Assembly (NCBI GenBank): GCA_937873395.1
Contig: CALMYH010000059.1
Coordinates: 1 to 51,973, forward strand
Source of the DNA: an uncultured Burkholderiales bacterium
GTDB taxonomy: Bacteria; Pseudomonadota; Gammaproteobacteria; Burkholderiales; Burkholderiaceae_C
DNA length: 51,973 nt
Reading direction: 5' to 3'
Positions 7,851-16,157 of this stretch are shown here, in pieces. The position numbers and the translations under genes are program-made. Positions within the stretch are counted from its first letter, which is position 1. Every line of letters starts with the position of its first letter. The notes beneath the pieces are model-generated. The model did not search any database. It had not been told where the DNA came from and saw nothing but the letters and a program-made list of their open reading frames with translations.

Positions 7851-10800
7851 CGGAATGCACCCCCATGTGGGCCGCCTGATCGGCGTGGACGCGGTTCTGG
7901 CGGCGGCTGCCCTTGAAGATGGAGCGCACCACCACAAAGAACACAGGAACGAAGATGACAGCCAGCACGGTGCCGGTGAGCATGCCGCCTACCACGCCGG
8001 TGCCGATGGCGCGCTGGCTGGCCGAGCCGGCCCCCGTGGCCAGGAACAGCGGCACCACGCCCAGCGTGAAGGCCAGCGAGGTCATGATGATGGGGCGGAA
8101 ACGCAGATGGGCGGCTTCCAGTGCGGCATCGATCAGGCTCTTGCCCTGGGCCTGCAGGTCTTTGGCGAACTCGATGATCAGGATGGCGTTCTTCGCCGAG
8201 AGCCCGATGATGGTGATCAGACCGACCTGAAAGTAGATGTCGTTCGAATACCCGCGCGTCATGGTGGCCAGCAGCACACCGAGCACGCCCAGGGGCACGA
8301 CCAGAATCACCGCCAGCGGAATGGTCCAGCTCTCGTACAGCGCGGCCAGGCACAGGAAGACGGCCAGAATCGCAAAGGCATAGACGATGAGCGCCTGGGC
8401 ACCGGCCAGCTTCTCTTCGCGCGACTGGCCGGTCCATTCGAAGCCGAAACCCTGGGGCAGCTGAGAGGCGATGCGCTCCATCTCGGCCATGGCTTCGCCG
8501 GTGCTCACGCCGGGCGCGGCGTTGCCGACGATGCGGACCGAGGGGTAGCCGTTGTAGCGCACCGTCTGCATCGGCCCCACCACCCAGCGGGTGCTGGCGA
8601 AGGCGGACAGGGGGACGGCCTGTCCGCGCTGGTTGAGCACCGTGAGCGCCAGCACGTCCTCGGGCTGCATGCGGGCCGGGGCATCGGCCTGCACCACCAC
8701 CCGCTGCAGCCGGCCGGCATTGGGAAAGTCGTTCACATAGACCGAACCCAGCGACGAACCGATGGCCAGGTTGATGGCGTCGAAGCCCACACCCAGCGCG
8801 CTGGCCTGATCGCGGTCGATGTCGATCTGCAGCTGGGGGGCGTCCTCCAGACCGTCCGGACGCACCTGACTGAGCAAGGGGCTTTGCGCGGCCATGCCCA
8901 GCAGCTGGTTGCGGGCGGCGGTCAGGGCTTCACGGCCCTGGCCTCCCCGATCCTGCAGGCGGAAGTTGAAGCCGGAGGAGTTGCCCAGTTCGGGAATGGG
9001 CGCCGGGCTGAGCGGAAAGATGAAGGCATCGCGGATGCCGGAGAGCGCACCGAAGCTGCGACCCGCCAGCGCCTGCGCCGAACTGCCCGGGCCCTTGCGC
9101 TCGGACCAGTCCTTGAGCGTGACAAAGGCCAGCGCCGCGTTCTGCCCCTGCCCCGAGAAGCTGAAGCCCAGCACACTGACCATGCTCTGGACCTCGGGCT
9201 GCTTCAGCACGAAGTCTTCCACCTGCTTCATCACAGCCAGCGTGCGCTCCTGGGTGGCACCCGGTGGGAGCTGTATGTTGACCAGCATGGTGCCCTGGTC
9301 TTCATTGGGCAGGAAGGAGGTCGGCAGGCGCTGATAGACCACCACCGCGGCGGCCACGATGGCCAGATAGACCACCATCATGCGGCCCCCCCTTGGAAGC
9401 AGCCGCGCCAGCCCGCCTTCATAGCGACGGGCGGTGTGCGAGAAGCCGCGGTTGAACCAGCCGAAAAAGCCACCCTTGGCATGGTGATGCCCGGCCTGAA
9501 CCGGCTTGAGCAGCGAGGCACACAGCGCGGGCGTGAGCGAAAGGGCCATGAAGGCCGAGAAGGCAATCGACACCCCCATGACCGCCGCGAACTGCCGGTA
9601 GATGTTGCCCACCGCACCGCTGAAGAAGGCCAGGGGGATGAACACCGACACCAGCACCACCGTGATCCCGACGATCGCCCCCGAGATCTGCCCCATGGCC
9701 TTGCGGGTGGCCTCCAGGGGCGGAAGCCCCTCTTCGCTCATGATGCGCTCGACGTTCTCGACCACCACAATGGCGTCGTCCACCACGATACCGATCACCA
9801 GCACCATGCCGAACATGGTCAGGACGTTGATGGAAAAACCCATGGCCAGCAAGGCGGCAAATGTCCCCAGCAGGGACACCGGCACGACGATGGTGGGGAT
9901 GATGGTGTAGCGCCAGTTCTGCAGGAACAGGAACATGACCAGGAACACCAGCAGCACGGCCTCGCCCAGCGTCATGGCGACCTGCTGGATGGAGATCTTC
10001 ACGAAGCGCGAGCTGTCGTAGGGCGTGGCCCAGCTCATGCCTTCGGGGAAAAAACGCTCCAGTTCGGTCAGGCGCTTGCGCACCGCCTCGGCCGTGGCCA
10101 GGGCGTTGCCGGAGGGCGCCAGCTGGATACCGATGGCGGTGGACGGCTGGCCGTTCAGGCGGGCCGAGGTGGCGTAGGCCTGGGCCCCGAGGTCGATGCG
10201 CGCCACGTCGCGCAGGCGCACCGTCGAGCCGTCGGGGTTGGCACGCAGCACGATGTTGCCGAACTGCTCGACGCTGCCGAGCTGTCCGTTGACCACCACC
10301 GTGGCCGCGATGGACTGCCCGGCCACATTGGGCAGGGCCCCGATTTCACCGGCCGATACCTGGGCGTTCTGCGCGCGGATGGCCGCCGTGACATCGGCCA
10401 CACTCAGCTGGAAGCCCTGCAGCCGGGCCGGGTCGAACCAGATGCGCATGGCCCGTTCGGTGCCGAACAGCTGCGCCTGCCCAACGCCGGGCACCCGCTG
10501 CAACTCAGGCAGCACGCTGCGGGCCGCGTAGTCGCCCAGGGCCACCGGGTCCCAGGCCGGATCGGTCGAGGACAGCACCGCCACCATCAGGAAGTTGGTG
10601 CGCGACTTCTCCACCCGCACCCCCTGCTGGGTGACCGCTGCCGGCAGGCGCGGCGTGGCACGGGCCAGGCGGTTCTGCACGTCCACCTGGGCCAGGTCGG
10701 CGTTGGTCCCCGGTTCGAAGCTCAGGGTGATCTGGCCGGTGCCGTTGGCCTGGGTGACCGACTCCATGTAGATGAGGCCGGGCGAGCCGTTCATTTCCTG

Positions 10801-10998
10801 CTCGATGACCGACATGACACTGTCTTCGAGCGTCTGGGCCGAGGCGCCCGGGTAGGCGGCACTGATCACGATGGACGGCGGTGCCACCGGCGGATATTGG
10901 GAGATGGGCAGCTGCGTGATGGACACCGCACCGGCCACCATGATGAACAGCGCGATCACCCAGGCAAAGATGGGACGGTCGATGAAGAAGCGGGCCAT
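7840..10998 (-). CDS. RND multidrug efflux permease (AcrB/MexB, HAE1 family)
   Basis: This is the proton-driven inner-membrane pump, which takes drugs or other hydrophobic compounds from the periplasm and membrane. The 1052 residues match the family length. It starts MARFFIDRPIFAWVIALFIM. The proton-relay aspartates fall at 407 and 408 (GIVVDDAIVVVENVERIM), the same numbers as in E. coli AcrB, and the relay lysine is in GLSAKNAILIIEFAKDL. Two periplasmic porter regions are present (e.g. NSSGFNFRLQDRGGQG). The gene sits between its adaptor (12 bp upstream) and its outer-membrane factor (11 bp overlap). Substrates are not predictable from sequence, but the permease type and AcrR-like control fit a broad drug/solvent pump. 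Confidence 0.97.
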   Translation of the reverse strand: MARFFIDRPIFAWVIALFIMVAGAVSITQLPISQYPPVAPPSIVISAAYPGASAQTLEDSVMSVIEQEMNGSPGLIYMESVTQANGTGQITLSFEPGTNADLAQVDVQNRLARATPRLPAAVTQQGVRVEKSRTNFLMVAVLSSTDPAWDPVALGDYAARSVLPELQRVPGVGQAQLFGTERAMRIWFDPARLQGFQLSVADVTAAIRAQNAQVSAGEIGALPNVAGQSIAATVVVNGQLGSVEQFGNIVLRANPDGSTVRLRDVARIDLGAQAYATSARLNGQPSTAIGIQLAPSGNALATAEAVRKRLTELERFFPEGMSWATPYDSSRFVKISIQQVAMTLGEAVLLVFLVMFLFLQNWRYTIIPTIVVPVSLLGTFAALLAMGFSINVLTMFGMVLVIGIVVDDAIVVVENVERIMSEEGLPPLEATRKAMGQISGAIVGITVVLVSVFIPLAFFSGAVGNIYRQFAAVMGVSIAFSAFMALSLTPALCASLLKPVQAGHHHAKGGFFGWFNRGFSHTARRYEGGLARLLPRGGRMMVVYLAIVAAAVVVYQRLPTSFLPNEDQGTMLVNIQLPPGATQERTLAVMKQVEDFVLKQPEVQSMVSVLGFSFSGQGQNAALAFVTLKDWSERKGPGSSAQALAGRSFGALSGIRDAFIFPLSPAPIPELGNSSGFNFRLQDRGGQGREALTAARNQLLGMAAQSPLLSQVRPDGLEDAPQLQIDIDRDQASALGVGFDAINLAIGSSLGSVYVNDFPNAGRLQRVVVQADAPARMQPEDVLALTVLNQRGQAVPLSAFASTRWVVGPMQTVRYNGYPSVRIVGNAAPGVSTGEAMAEMERIASQLPQGFGFEWTGQSREEKLAGAQALIVYAFAILAVFLCLAALYESWTIPLAVILVVPLGVLGVLLATMTRGYSNDIYFQVGLITIIGLSAKNAILIIEFAKDLQAQGKSLIDAALEAAHLRFRPIIMTSLAFTLGVVPLFLATGAGSASQRAIGTGVVGGMLTGTVLAVIFVPVFFVVVRSIFKGSRRQNRVHADQAAHMGVHSDVR

Positions 10999-11010
10999 GG
11001 GGGCGACTCC

Positions 11011-12198
11011 TTACCGGCCCGCCGGCGTCCAGGGCACGGCCTTCACCGGCGTCCCCGGGGGCATCATCTGCAGTTTCTGAATACCGTCGACCATGACCTG
11101 TTCGCCCGCCGCCAGACCCTCCAGCACGATCCACTGACCGCCCTGCTGGCCGCCCACCTTCACCGGCCGCTGCTCGACCTGGCCGTCGGCCTTGACCACC
11201 CGCACCGTGTCTCCACGGGCCGAGCGGCTCACCGCCTGCTGCGGCAGCGTGATGGCGTTGACGGCACTGGCCTGGACCAGACGCACCCGCACAAAAAGGC
11301 CCGGCAGCAACTGCCCGTTCGGGTTGGGCAACTCGGCCCGCAGACTCACCTGCCCGGTACCCGGATCGACGGTCAGGTCTGTGAACAGGAGCCGCCCGGG
11401 TGCCGGGTGCTCGGTCCCATCGTCGAGCAGCACCCGCACCTCGGCGGCGCCCTGCCCGGCTCCCTTGAGCTGACCGGACTCCAGCGCACGGCGCAGGCGC
11501 AAAGCCTCGGAAGCGGGCTGCGTGAAGTTCACGAACAGGGGGTCGATCTGCTGGATCACGGCCAGCGGCGTGGCTTCACCCTGCCCGACCAAGGCCCCTT
11601 CGGTCACCAGCGCACGCCCGATACGACCGGCAATGGGTGCCGTGACACGGGCATGGCCGAGGTTGATGCTGGCGGTACGCACCGCAGCCTGGCCCGCCGC
11701 CACGTCCGCCTCGGCCACCTGGCGGGCGGCCTGGGCATTGGCGAACTCCTGCTGGCTGATCGCGTTTTCGGCCACCAGTGGCCCATAACGTTCAACCAGC
11801 GTCCGGGCCTGCGTCAGACTGGCCTCGGCGCGAGCCAGGCTGGCCCGCGCGGTTTGCAGGGCCGCTTCGTAGGGCGCCGGATCGATCTGAAACAGGATCT
11901 GACCGGCGCGGACGTCGCTGCCCTCGGCAAACACCCGCTGCTGCAGGATGCCCGCCGCCCGGGCGCGGACCTGTGCAACGCGAGAGGCTTCAAGGCGACC
12001 GGGCAGCTCGCTCTGCAGCGCAACCTCGCCCGGCATGACCGTGACCACCCCGACCTCAGGGGCCGGCCGGCCGCCACCGGGGGCCGCAGCGGCAGGCACG
12101 TTGCCCTGGCCACAGGCTGCCAGTGCCGCAAGCACGGGCAGCCAGATCAGGGGGCGCCGCCAGGCGCGGGTCGGGAAGGCGTGAGTAACGGACGGCAT
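11011..12198 (-). CDS. RND efflux periplasmic adaptor (AcrA/MexA family lipoprotein)
   Basis: The adaptor bridges the permease and the outer-membrane channel. The 395-residue product has a lipoprotein signal with a lipobox (LAALAAC, Cys29), then a barrel-sandwich half (GRLEASRVAQVRARAAGILQ, FAEGSDVRAGQILFQIDPAPY), a helical hairpin (ARASLARAEASLTQARTLV), the second lipoyl half (VTAPIAGRIGRALVTEGALVG) and a beta-barrel/MP domain ending in GTPVKAVPW. The ATG at 12198 follows an AGAGG ribosome site. The longer open frame would run back through the operator and into the repressor gene and is rejected. The gene starts the pump operon and is divergent from the TetR gene. Confidence 0.95.
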   Translation of the reverse strand: MPSVTHAFPTRAWRRPLIWLPVLAALAACGQGNVPAAAAPGGGRPAPEVGVVTVMPGEVALQSELPGRLEASRVAQVRARAAGILQQRVFAEGSDVRAGQILFQIDPAPYEAALQTARASLARAEASLTQARTLVERYGPLVAENAISQQEFANAQAARQVAEADVAAGQAAVRTASINLGHARVTAPIAGRIGRALVTEGALVGQGEATPLAVIQQIDPLFVNFTQPASEALRLRRALESGQLKGAGQGAAEVRVLLDDGTEHPAPGRLLFTDLTVDPGTGQVSLRAELPNPNGQLLPGLFVRVRLVQASAVNAITLPQQAVSRSARGDTVRVVKADGQVEQRPVKVGGQQGGQWIVLEGLAAGEQVMVDGIQKLQMMPPGTPVKAVPWTPAGR

Positions 12199-12239
12199 GG
12201 GAACCTCTTGCGACAAAGACCCTGAGAACGGAGCGGGAG

Positions 12240-12267
12240 TATACATACACGCGCGAATGTATGTATA
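12240..12267. promoter_or_regulatory. Perfect palindromic AcrR/TetR-type operator
   Basis: Two perfect 10-bp inverted arms, TATACATACA (12240-12249) and TGTATGTATA (12258-12267), flank an 8-bp spacer. The element lies midway between the adaptor start (12198) and the repressor start (12299). The inner arms TACATACA/TGTATGTA match the E. coli AcrR operator as I remember it. It is AT-rich in a GC-rich context and contains TATA-like steps, so it should overlap the promoters in both directions. Confidence 0.85.
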
Positions 12268-12298
12268 TTTGTGGGGTTTCTCGATTACGCCATCCACC

Positions 12299-13033
12299 AT
12301 GGTCCGCCGCACCAAAGCCGACGCCGAAGCCACCCGCACCGCCCTGCTCGATGCGGCGGAGCAGTTGTTTCTGGCGCGCGGCGTCTCTCGCACCTCGCTG
12401 CAGGACATCGCCGGCGCCGCCGGCACCACACGCGGTGCCATCTACTGGCACTTCAAGGACAAGGCCGACCTGTTCAACGCCATGATGGAGCGGGTCACCC
12501 TGCCGATGGAGCAATCGATCAACGCGGCCCAGGCCATTGAGACACCCCTGCAACGCCTGCGCACCTCGGTGCTCACGGCCTTGCGCATCACGGCTGCCGA
12601 TGAACAGGCGCGGCGGGTTTTCCTGATTGCGACCCAGCAGGTTGAATTCAACGGCGAGATGCTGGCCGTGCGCGAACGCAAGCTGAGGTGGCGCAGCGAG
12701 TACCTGAGCTACCTGACCCAGGAATTCAAGCTCGCGGCCGATGAAGCCGGCATCACGCTGCCCGTCGATGCGCGCACCGCAGCGCTCGGCCTCAAGGCCA
12801 TCCTCTCCGGTGTGCTGGACAACTGGCTGCTGGACACCTCGGACCACGACCTCGTGTCGGTCGGCACACAGGTGATGGACCGTTACCTCGTGGGACTGGG
12901 CTTCAGTCTGCCGAGCGTCGCTCCGGCACCGCATCGGGCGGCACCGGCGCCTTCGAGCGCAGCTTCAGGTGCAAGGCCGCCTCGCCCATCAGGTTCGCAG
13001 AAACCGGTGCGGTCACAAAAACGAACAGCGTGA
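12299..13033 (+). CDS. TetR-family repressor of the RND pump (AcrR/TtgR-like)
   Basis: A 244-residue transcriptional repressor. The N-terminal helix-turn-helix is clear (ALLDAAEQLFLARGVSRTSLQ then DIAGAAGTTRGAIYWHF, residues ~16-54). It is followed by the ligand-binding domain with the AcrR-like stretch QVEFNGEMLAVRERKLRWR. It is divergent from the pump operon with the palindrome between them, the standard arrangement in which drugs release the repressor. After residue ~200 the sequence becomes a Pro/Ala/Ser/Arg-rich tail of about 40 residues with no family resemblance. This tail is encoded antisense to the end of mrpG (131-bp overlap). The core is the usual length of ~205 residues, so the tail looks like a stop-codon loss. 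Confidence 0.93.
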   Translation: MVRRTKADAEATRTALLDAAEQLFLARGVSRTSLQDIAGAAGTTRGAIYWHFKDKADLFNAMMERVTLPMEQSINAAQAIETPLQRLRTSVLTALRITAADEQARRVFLIATQQVEFNGEMLAVRERKLRWRSEYLSYLTQEFKLAADEAGITLPVDARTAALGLKAILSGVLDNWLLDTSDHDLVSVGTQVMDRYLVGLGFSLPSVAPAPHRAAPAPSSAASGARPPRPSGSQKPVRSQKRTA

Positions 13034-13247
13034 TCAGCAGCTCGGCAATGCCCGGGTAACCGTGCGAGAAGGTCACCAGCATGGAGGCGATCAGCACCCC
13101 GCCCACGCCCAGCGTGGACGCCTTGGTCGGCGCATGCAGACGCATGTAGAAATCGGGAAAGCGCACCAGGCCGATGGCCCCGACCAGCAGGAAGAAGCTG
13201 GCGATCAGGATCAGGATGGCGGCGGCGTTTTCGAACCAGACGGTCAT
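12903..13247 (-). CDS. mrpG: Mrp antiporter subunit G (group 2 operon)
   Basis: Subunit G of a multisubunit cation/proton antiporter in the inner membrane. The 114 residues show the MnhG/PhaG pattern: three hydrophobic segments (AAAILILIASFFLLVGAIGL, GVGGVLIASMLV, LLITLFVFVTAPVSANLMG) and the signature VRFPDFYMRLHAPTKASTLG at residues ~28-47. It is the last gene of the downstream Mrp operon, 21 bp after mrpF. Its 3' end overlaps the converging repressor gene. Confidence 0.93.
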   Translation of the reverse strand: MTVWFENAAAILILIASFFLLVGAIGLVRFPDFYMRLHAPTKASTLGVGGVLIASMLVTFSHGYPGIAELLITLFVFVTAPVSANLMGEAALHLKLRSKAPVPPDAVPERRSAD

Positions 13248-13268
13248 TTTCCTATCTCCCCGGAGGCG

Positions 13269-13547
13269 TCACTCGACCACGTCGCCGCGGTTGATGTAGC
13301 GCGCGAGCGCCACGGTCGAGACAAAACCCAGCATGGCCACCAGCAGCGCCGCCTCGAACAGCAACACCGTGTCCCAGCGAATGTCCAGCAGGATGATGAG
13401 GGCCACGACACTCATGTACAGCGTGTCCAGGGCCAGCACCCGGTCGGCGATTTCGGGGCCCTTGAGCAGCCGCCAGCTGCACATCAGCACCGCGAGCGCC
13501 ACGCTCACCATGCCGGCATTCAACGCAAAGTCAAGGAGCGGGCTCAT
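13269..13547 (-). CDS. mrpF: Mrp antiporter subunit F (group 2 operon)
   Basis: A 92-residue, three-helix membrane protein matching MnhF/PhaF. The conserved loop RLLKGPEIADRVLALDTLY (residues ~26-44) lies between the first two hydrophobic segments, and the third segment ends FVSTVALARYINRGDVVE. MrpF is a small structural subunit of the antiporter complex. The ATG overlaps the stop of mrpE by 4 bp. Confidence 0.93.
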   Translation of the reverse strand: MSPLLDFALNAGMVSVALAVLMCSWRLLKGPEIADRVLALDTLYMSVVALIILLDIRWDTVLLFEAALLVAMLGFVSTVALARYINRGDVVE

Positions 13548-14095
13548 GCGTCACCTCTCAGGCGCCCCGGGCGGTCACTGCCGCGCAGACGGAAGATGCG
13601 GAGCAAGGGCGCCTCATAGCGTGCCTTCATGTCGGCCACCATCGCATCCCCGTCATCACAGTCGAGTGCATGCACCAGGATTTCGCGGCGCCCTTCACAA
13701 ACGGTCACGCAGACGGTGCCCGGTGTGGTGGTGATGATGGTGGCAAACAGGGCGTTCACCCTGGGATGGTCGGTTTCCAGGGGTACGCGCAGCCAGGCCG
13801 GCCGAGGCTTCTGCATCGAACCCAGCGTGATGCGGGCCACCGCGACATTGGCCACCACGATGTCCCACAGGACCGTCAGGATCAGCCGCACCGTGGTCGG
13901 CCAGTGAATCCGGCTGGCATCCCCCAGGAAGGGAGCCAGCAGGCGCGGCACGGCCCAGGCCACCAGCAGCGCCGACAGCCAGTGCACCAGGGCCACACTG
14001 TGGGACAGCACCAGCCAGCTCACGCCCAGCTGCAGGGACAGCACCGGATGGGGAAACCAGCGCCGGGCCAGGGAAACGGGGGACGCGTCTTTCAT
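13544..14095 (-). CDS. mrpE: Mrp antiporter subunit E (group 2 operon)
   Basis: A 183-residue subunit with hydrophobic N-terminal helices (HPVLSLQLGVSWLVLSHSVA and later LWDIVVANVAVARI) and the cytosolic MnhE domain (ALFATIITTTPGTVCVTVCEG, then ILVHALDCDDGDAM). It is slightly longer than the usual ~160 residues. It overlaps both mrpD and mrpF by 4 bp, showing coupled translation. In known Mrp systems E is needed for assembly and full activity, not for the proton path itself. Confidence 0.92.
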   Translation of the reverse strand: MKDASPVSLARRWFPHPVLSLQLGVSWLVLSHSVALVHWLSALLVAWAVPRLLAPFLGDASRIHWPTTVRLILTVLWDIVVANVAVARITLGSMQKPRPAWLRVPLETDHPRVNALFATIITTTPGTVCVTVCEGRREILVHALDCDDGDAMVADMKARYEAPLLRIFRLRGSDRPGRLRGDA

Positions 14096-15765
14096 TCGGT
14101 CTCCTGGACTTTGGCGGGCGGCGGCGCCGCGGCCGCCGGTCGCACGAACGGACCTCTAGAACCATCGTAAGGCAAGGTGGTCGGCACATGCACCCCGCCC
14201 CGACGACCGAGAATGGCCTCGGCGTACGATGCCTTGTCGACCAGTTGCTGCGCCGCGGCGTCGGTGTAGCGCTTGATCGGTGAAGCCCACACGGCCATCA
14301 AAACGGTCACCACCATGAGCGAGACGGCTGCGCCCAGCATGCGCGGACTGCGGCCGGCGTCGTGGGCATTTTCCTCTGGCTGAACATGCCAGAAAACCAC
14401 CACACCTGCCCGGGCCAGACCGATGATGGTCAGGAAACCCACCAGCAGCACCACCGACCAGACCCACGCCTGCGCCGGCAGTCCGGAGCTGCTCCCCAGG
14501 AGCATGAGCTTGCCCAGAAAACCGGGCAAGGGCGGCAAGCCGGCCGCCGAGGCGGCCCCGAACAGCATCATCACCCCCAGCAGCACCGGCTCACGCACCG
14601 CCGCTGCCGGCTGCAGCCGGTCGCCGGCGGCACCACGCTGGGTGGCCACCAGCTCAATGAACAGGAACAGGCCGGCAATGACCACCGTGCTGTGCAAGGT
14701 GTAGTACAGCGAGGCCGACAGCGTCTCGGGGGTGAACAGGCCGACGCCCGCCAGAATGGTGCCCACCGACGACACGGTCAGGTAGGCCACCAGGCGCCCC
14801 ATGGTGTGGGCGGCCAGCGCCCCCAGCACCCCAAGCACGCTGGTCAGGAGGGCCAGCGGCAACAGCCAGGGCTGTGCCGTGAATGAGGCATCGCCCGCGT
14901 CGACACCAACGATCACCCAGTGCATGCGGATGATGCTGTAGACCCCGACCTTGGTCATGATGGCGAACAGGGCGGCGACCGGCGCACTGGCCGCCGCATA
15001 GGTGCCGGGCAGCCAGAAATACACGGGCACGAGGGCGGCCTTGAGGCCGAACACGACCAGCAGGATGAGCGCGGCGGCCTGAACCAGGGGCAGGCCCTCG
15101 CCCTGCAGCGACGCCACCTTCTGCGCGACATCGGCCATGTTCAAGCTACCGGTGGTGGCATAGATCATCGCCAGGCCGATCAGGAACAGGCCCGAGGCCG
15201 CCAGGTTCAGCACCACGTAGTGGACACCCATGCGCAGCCGCTCGCGACCCTGGCCGTGCAGCAGCAGCACATACGAGGCGATCAGCAGCACCTCGAAAAA
15301 CACGAACAGGTTGAACAGGTCGCCGGTCAGGAAGGCGCCACACAGGCCCATGAGCTGGAACTGGAAAATGGCATGGAAGTGCCGTCCACGGGTGTCCCAG
15401 CCAGCACAGGCGTACCCGAGCACCGGCAGCGCGATCAGGGTGGTCAGCAGCACCATCAGTGCGGCCAGCCGGTCGACCACCAGCACGATGCCGAACGGCG
15501 CCGGCCATTCCCCCAGTTCGTACACCAGCAGCTCACCGCCGGCCGCGCGCCAGACCAGTCCGGCCGCCATCAGCAGGCTCAGCGCAGTGGAGGTCAGCGC
15601 CAGACGACGGCGCCAGCGCAGCCTGGCCGTGGCATGACCGCCCCCTTGCGCCGACATGCCCTCGTGGTCTCCCAGCAGCAGGAGCCAGGCGGCGGTGAAT
15701 GCCGGCAGCAGAACCGACAGCACGGGGGCATGCTGGCTCCAGAAACTCAGGATGGGCTGCAGCAT
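14092..15765 (-). CDS. mrpD: Mrp antiporter subunit D (group 2 operon)
   Basis: MrpD is homologous to the NuoM/NuoN proton-pumping subunits of complex I and carries an ion channel in the membrane. The 557-residue product has the TM5 glutamate in DLFNLFVFFEVLLIASYVLL and a lysine-bearing helix around VVFGLKAALVPVYFWLPGTY, the pair needed for transport in this family. I chose the ATG at 15765 because it shares one base with the mrpC stop (TGATG). The open frame continues upstream only as a shadow of mrpC and mrpA. The C-terminus (after KRYTDAAAQQLVDKASY) is hydrophilic and ends in an Ala/Pro stretch. Confidence 0.94.
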   Translation of the reverse strand: MLQPILSFWSQHAPVLSVLLPAFTAAWLLLLGDHEGMSAQGGGHATARLRWRRRLALTSTALSLLMAAGLVWRAAGGELLVYELGEWPAPFGIVLVVDRLAALMVLLTTLIALPVLGYACAGWDTRGRHFHAIFQFQLMGLCGAFLTGDLFNLFVFFEVLLIASYVLLLHGQGRERLRMGVHYVVLNLAASGLFLIGLAMIYATTGSLNMADVAQKVASLQGEGLPLVQAAALILLVVFGLKAALVPVYFWLPGTYAAASAPVAALFAIMTKVGVYSIIRMHWVIVGVDAGDASFTAQPWLLPLALLTSVLGVLGALAAHTMGRLVAYLTVSSVGTILAGVGLFTPETLSASLYYTLHSTVVIAGLFLFIELVATQRGAAGDRLQPAAAVREPVLLGVMMLFGAASAAGLPPLPGFLGKLMLLGSSSGLPAQAWVWSVVLLVGFLTIIGLARAGVVVFWHVQPEENAHDAGRSPRMLGAAVSLMVVTVLMAVWASPIKRYTDAAAQQLVDKASYAEAILGRRGGVHVPTTLPYDGSRGPFVRPAAAAPPPAKVQETE

Positions 15766-16157
15766 CAGGCGCGCCCTCCCTGCCCGCCCTCGGGCGGTGG
15801 CGCCGGGGGCATGCACCCGGGGGCATGGCCTGGCTCGTGGCCATCGACATGGTCGCTGCCGCTTTCGTGGCGGCTGCGCAGGGCCAGCTCGATGACGAAG
15901 CCGGTGGTGGCAAACCCGATCACGATGGCCGTCAGCACCAGCGCCTGGGGCAGCGGATCGGCCACGGGACCCTCGCCCACCAGAATGGGCAAGGCATCGG
16001 TCCACAGCCGGCCCACCAGGAATATGAAGACATTGACCGCGTAGCCGATCAGCGACAGACCCAGCACCACCGGGAAGGTGCGCCCCCGCAGCAGCAGGTA
16101 GATGCCACACGCAGTGACGAAACCCAGGCCCGAGGCCATCAGAAATTCCATGCTCAT
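15765..16157 (-). CDS. mrpC: Mrp antiporter subunit C (group 2 operon)
   Basis: MrpC resembles the NuoK subunit of complex I. The 130-residue product begins MSMEFLMASGLGFVTACGIY and has the family motifs FPVVLGLSLIGYAVNVFIF and DPLPQALVLTAIVIGFATTG. The last ~37 residues form a hydrophilic tail rich in His, Gly, Pro and Glu (HESGSDHVDGHEPGHAPG), longer than in most MrpC proteins. The start at 16157 overlaps the mrpA stop by 4 bp (ATGA); an internal ATG at 16151 is a possible alternative. Confidence 0.93.
   Translation of the reverse strand: MSMEFLMASGLGFVTACGIYLLLRGRTFPVVLGLSLIGYAVNVFIFLVGRLWTDALPILVGEGPVADPLPQALVLTAIVIGFATTGFVIELALRSRHESGSDHVDGHEPGHAPGCMPPAPPPEGGQGGRA

Noticed and set aside
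7756-12225. A 1489-codon open frame on the plus strand
   Set aside because: It runs antisense through the RND permease and adaptor. Its composition (His, Gln, Gly, Arg) is that of a shadow frame and no domain is visible.
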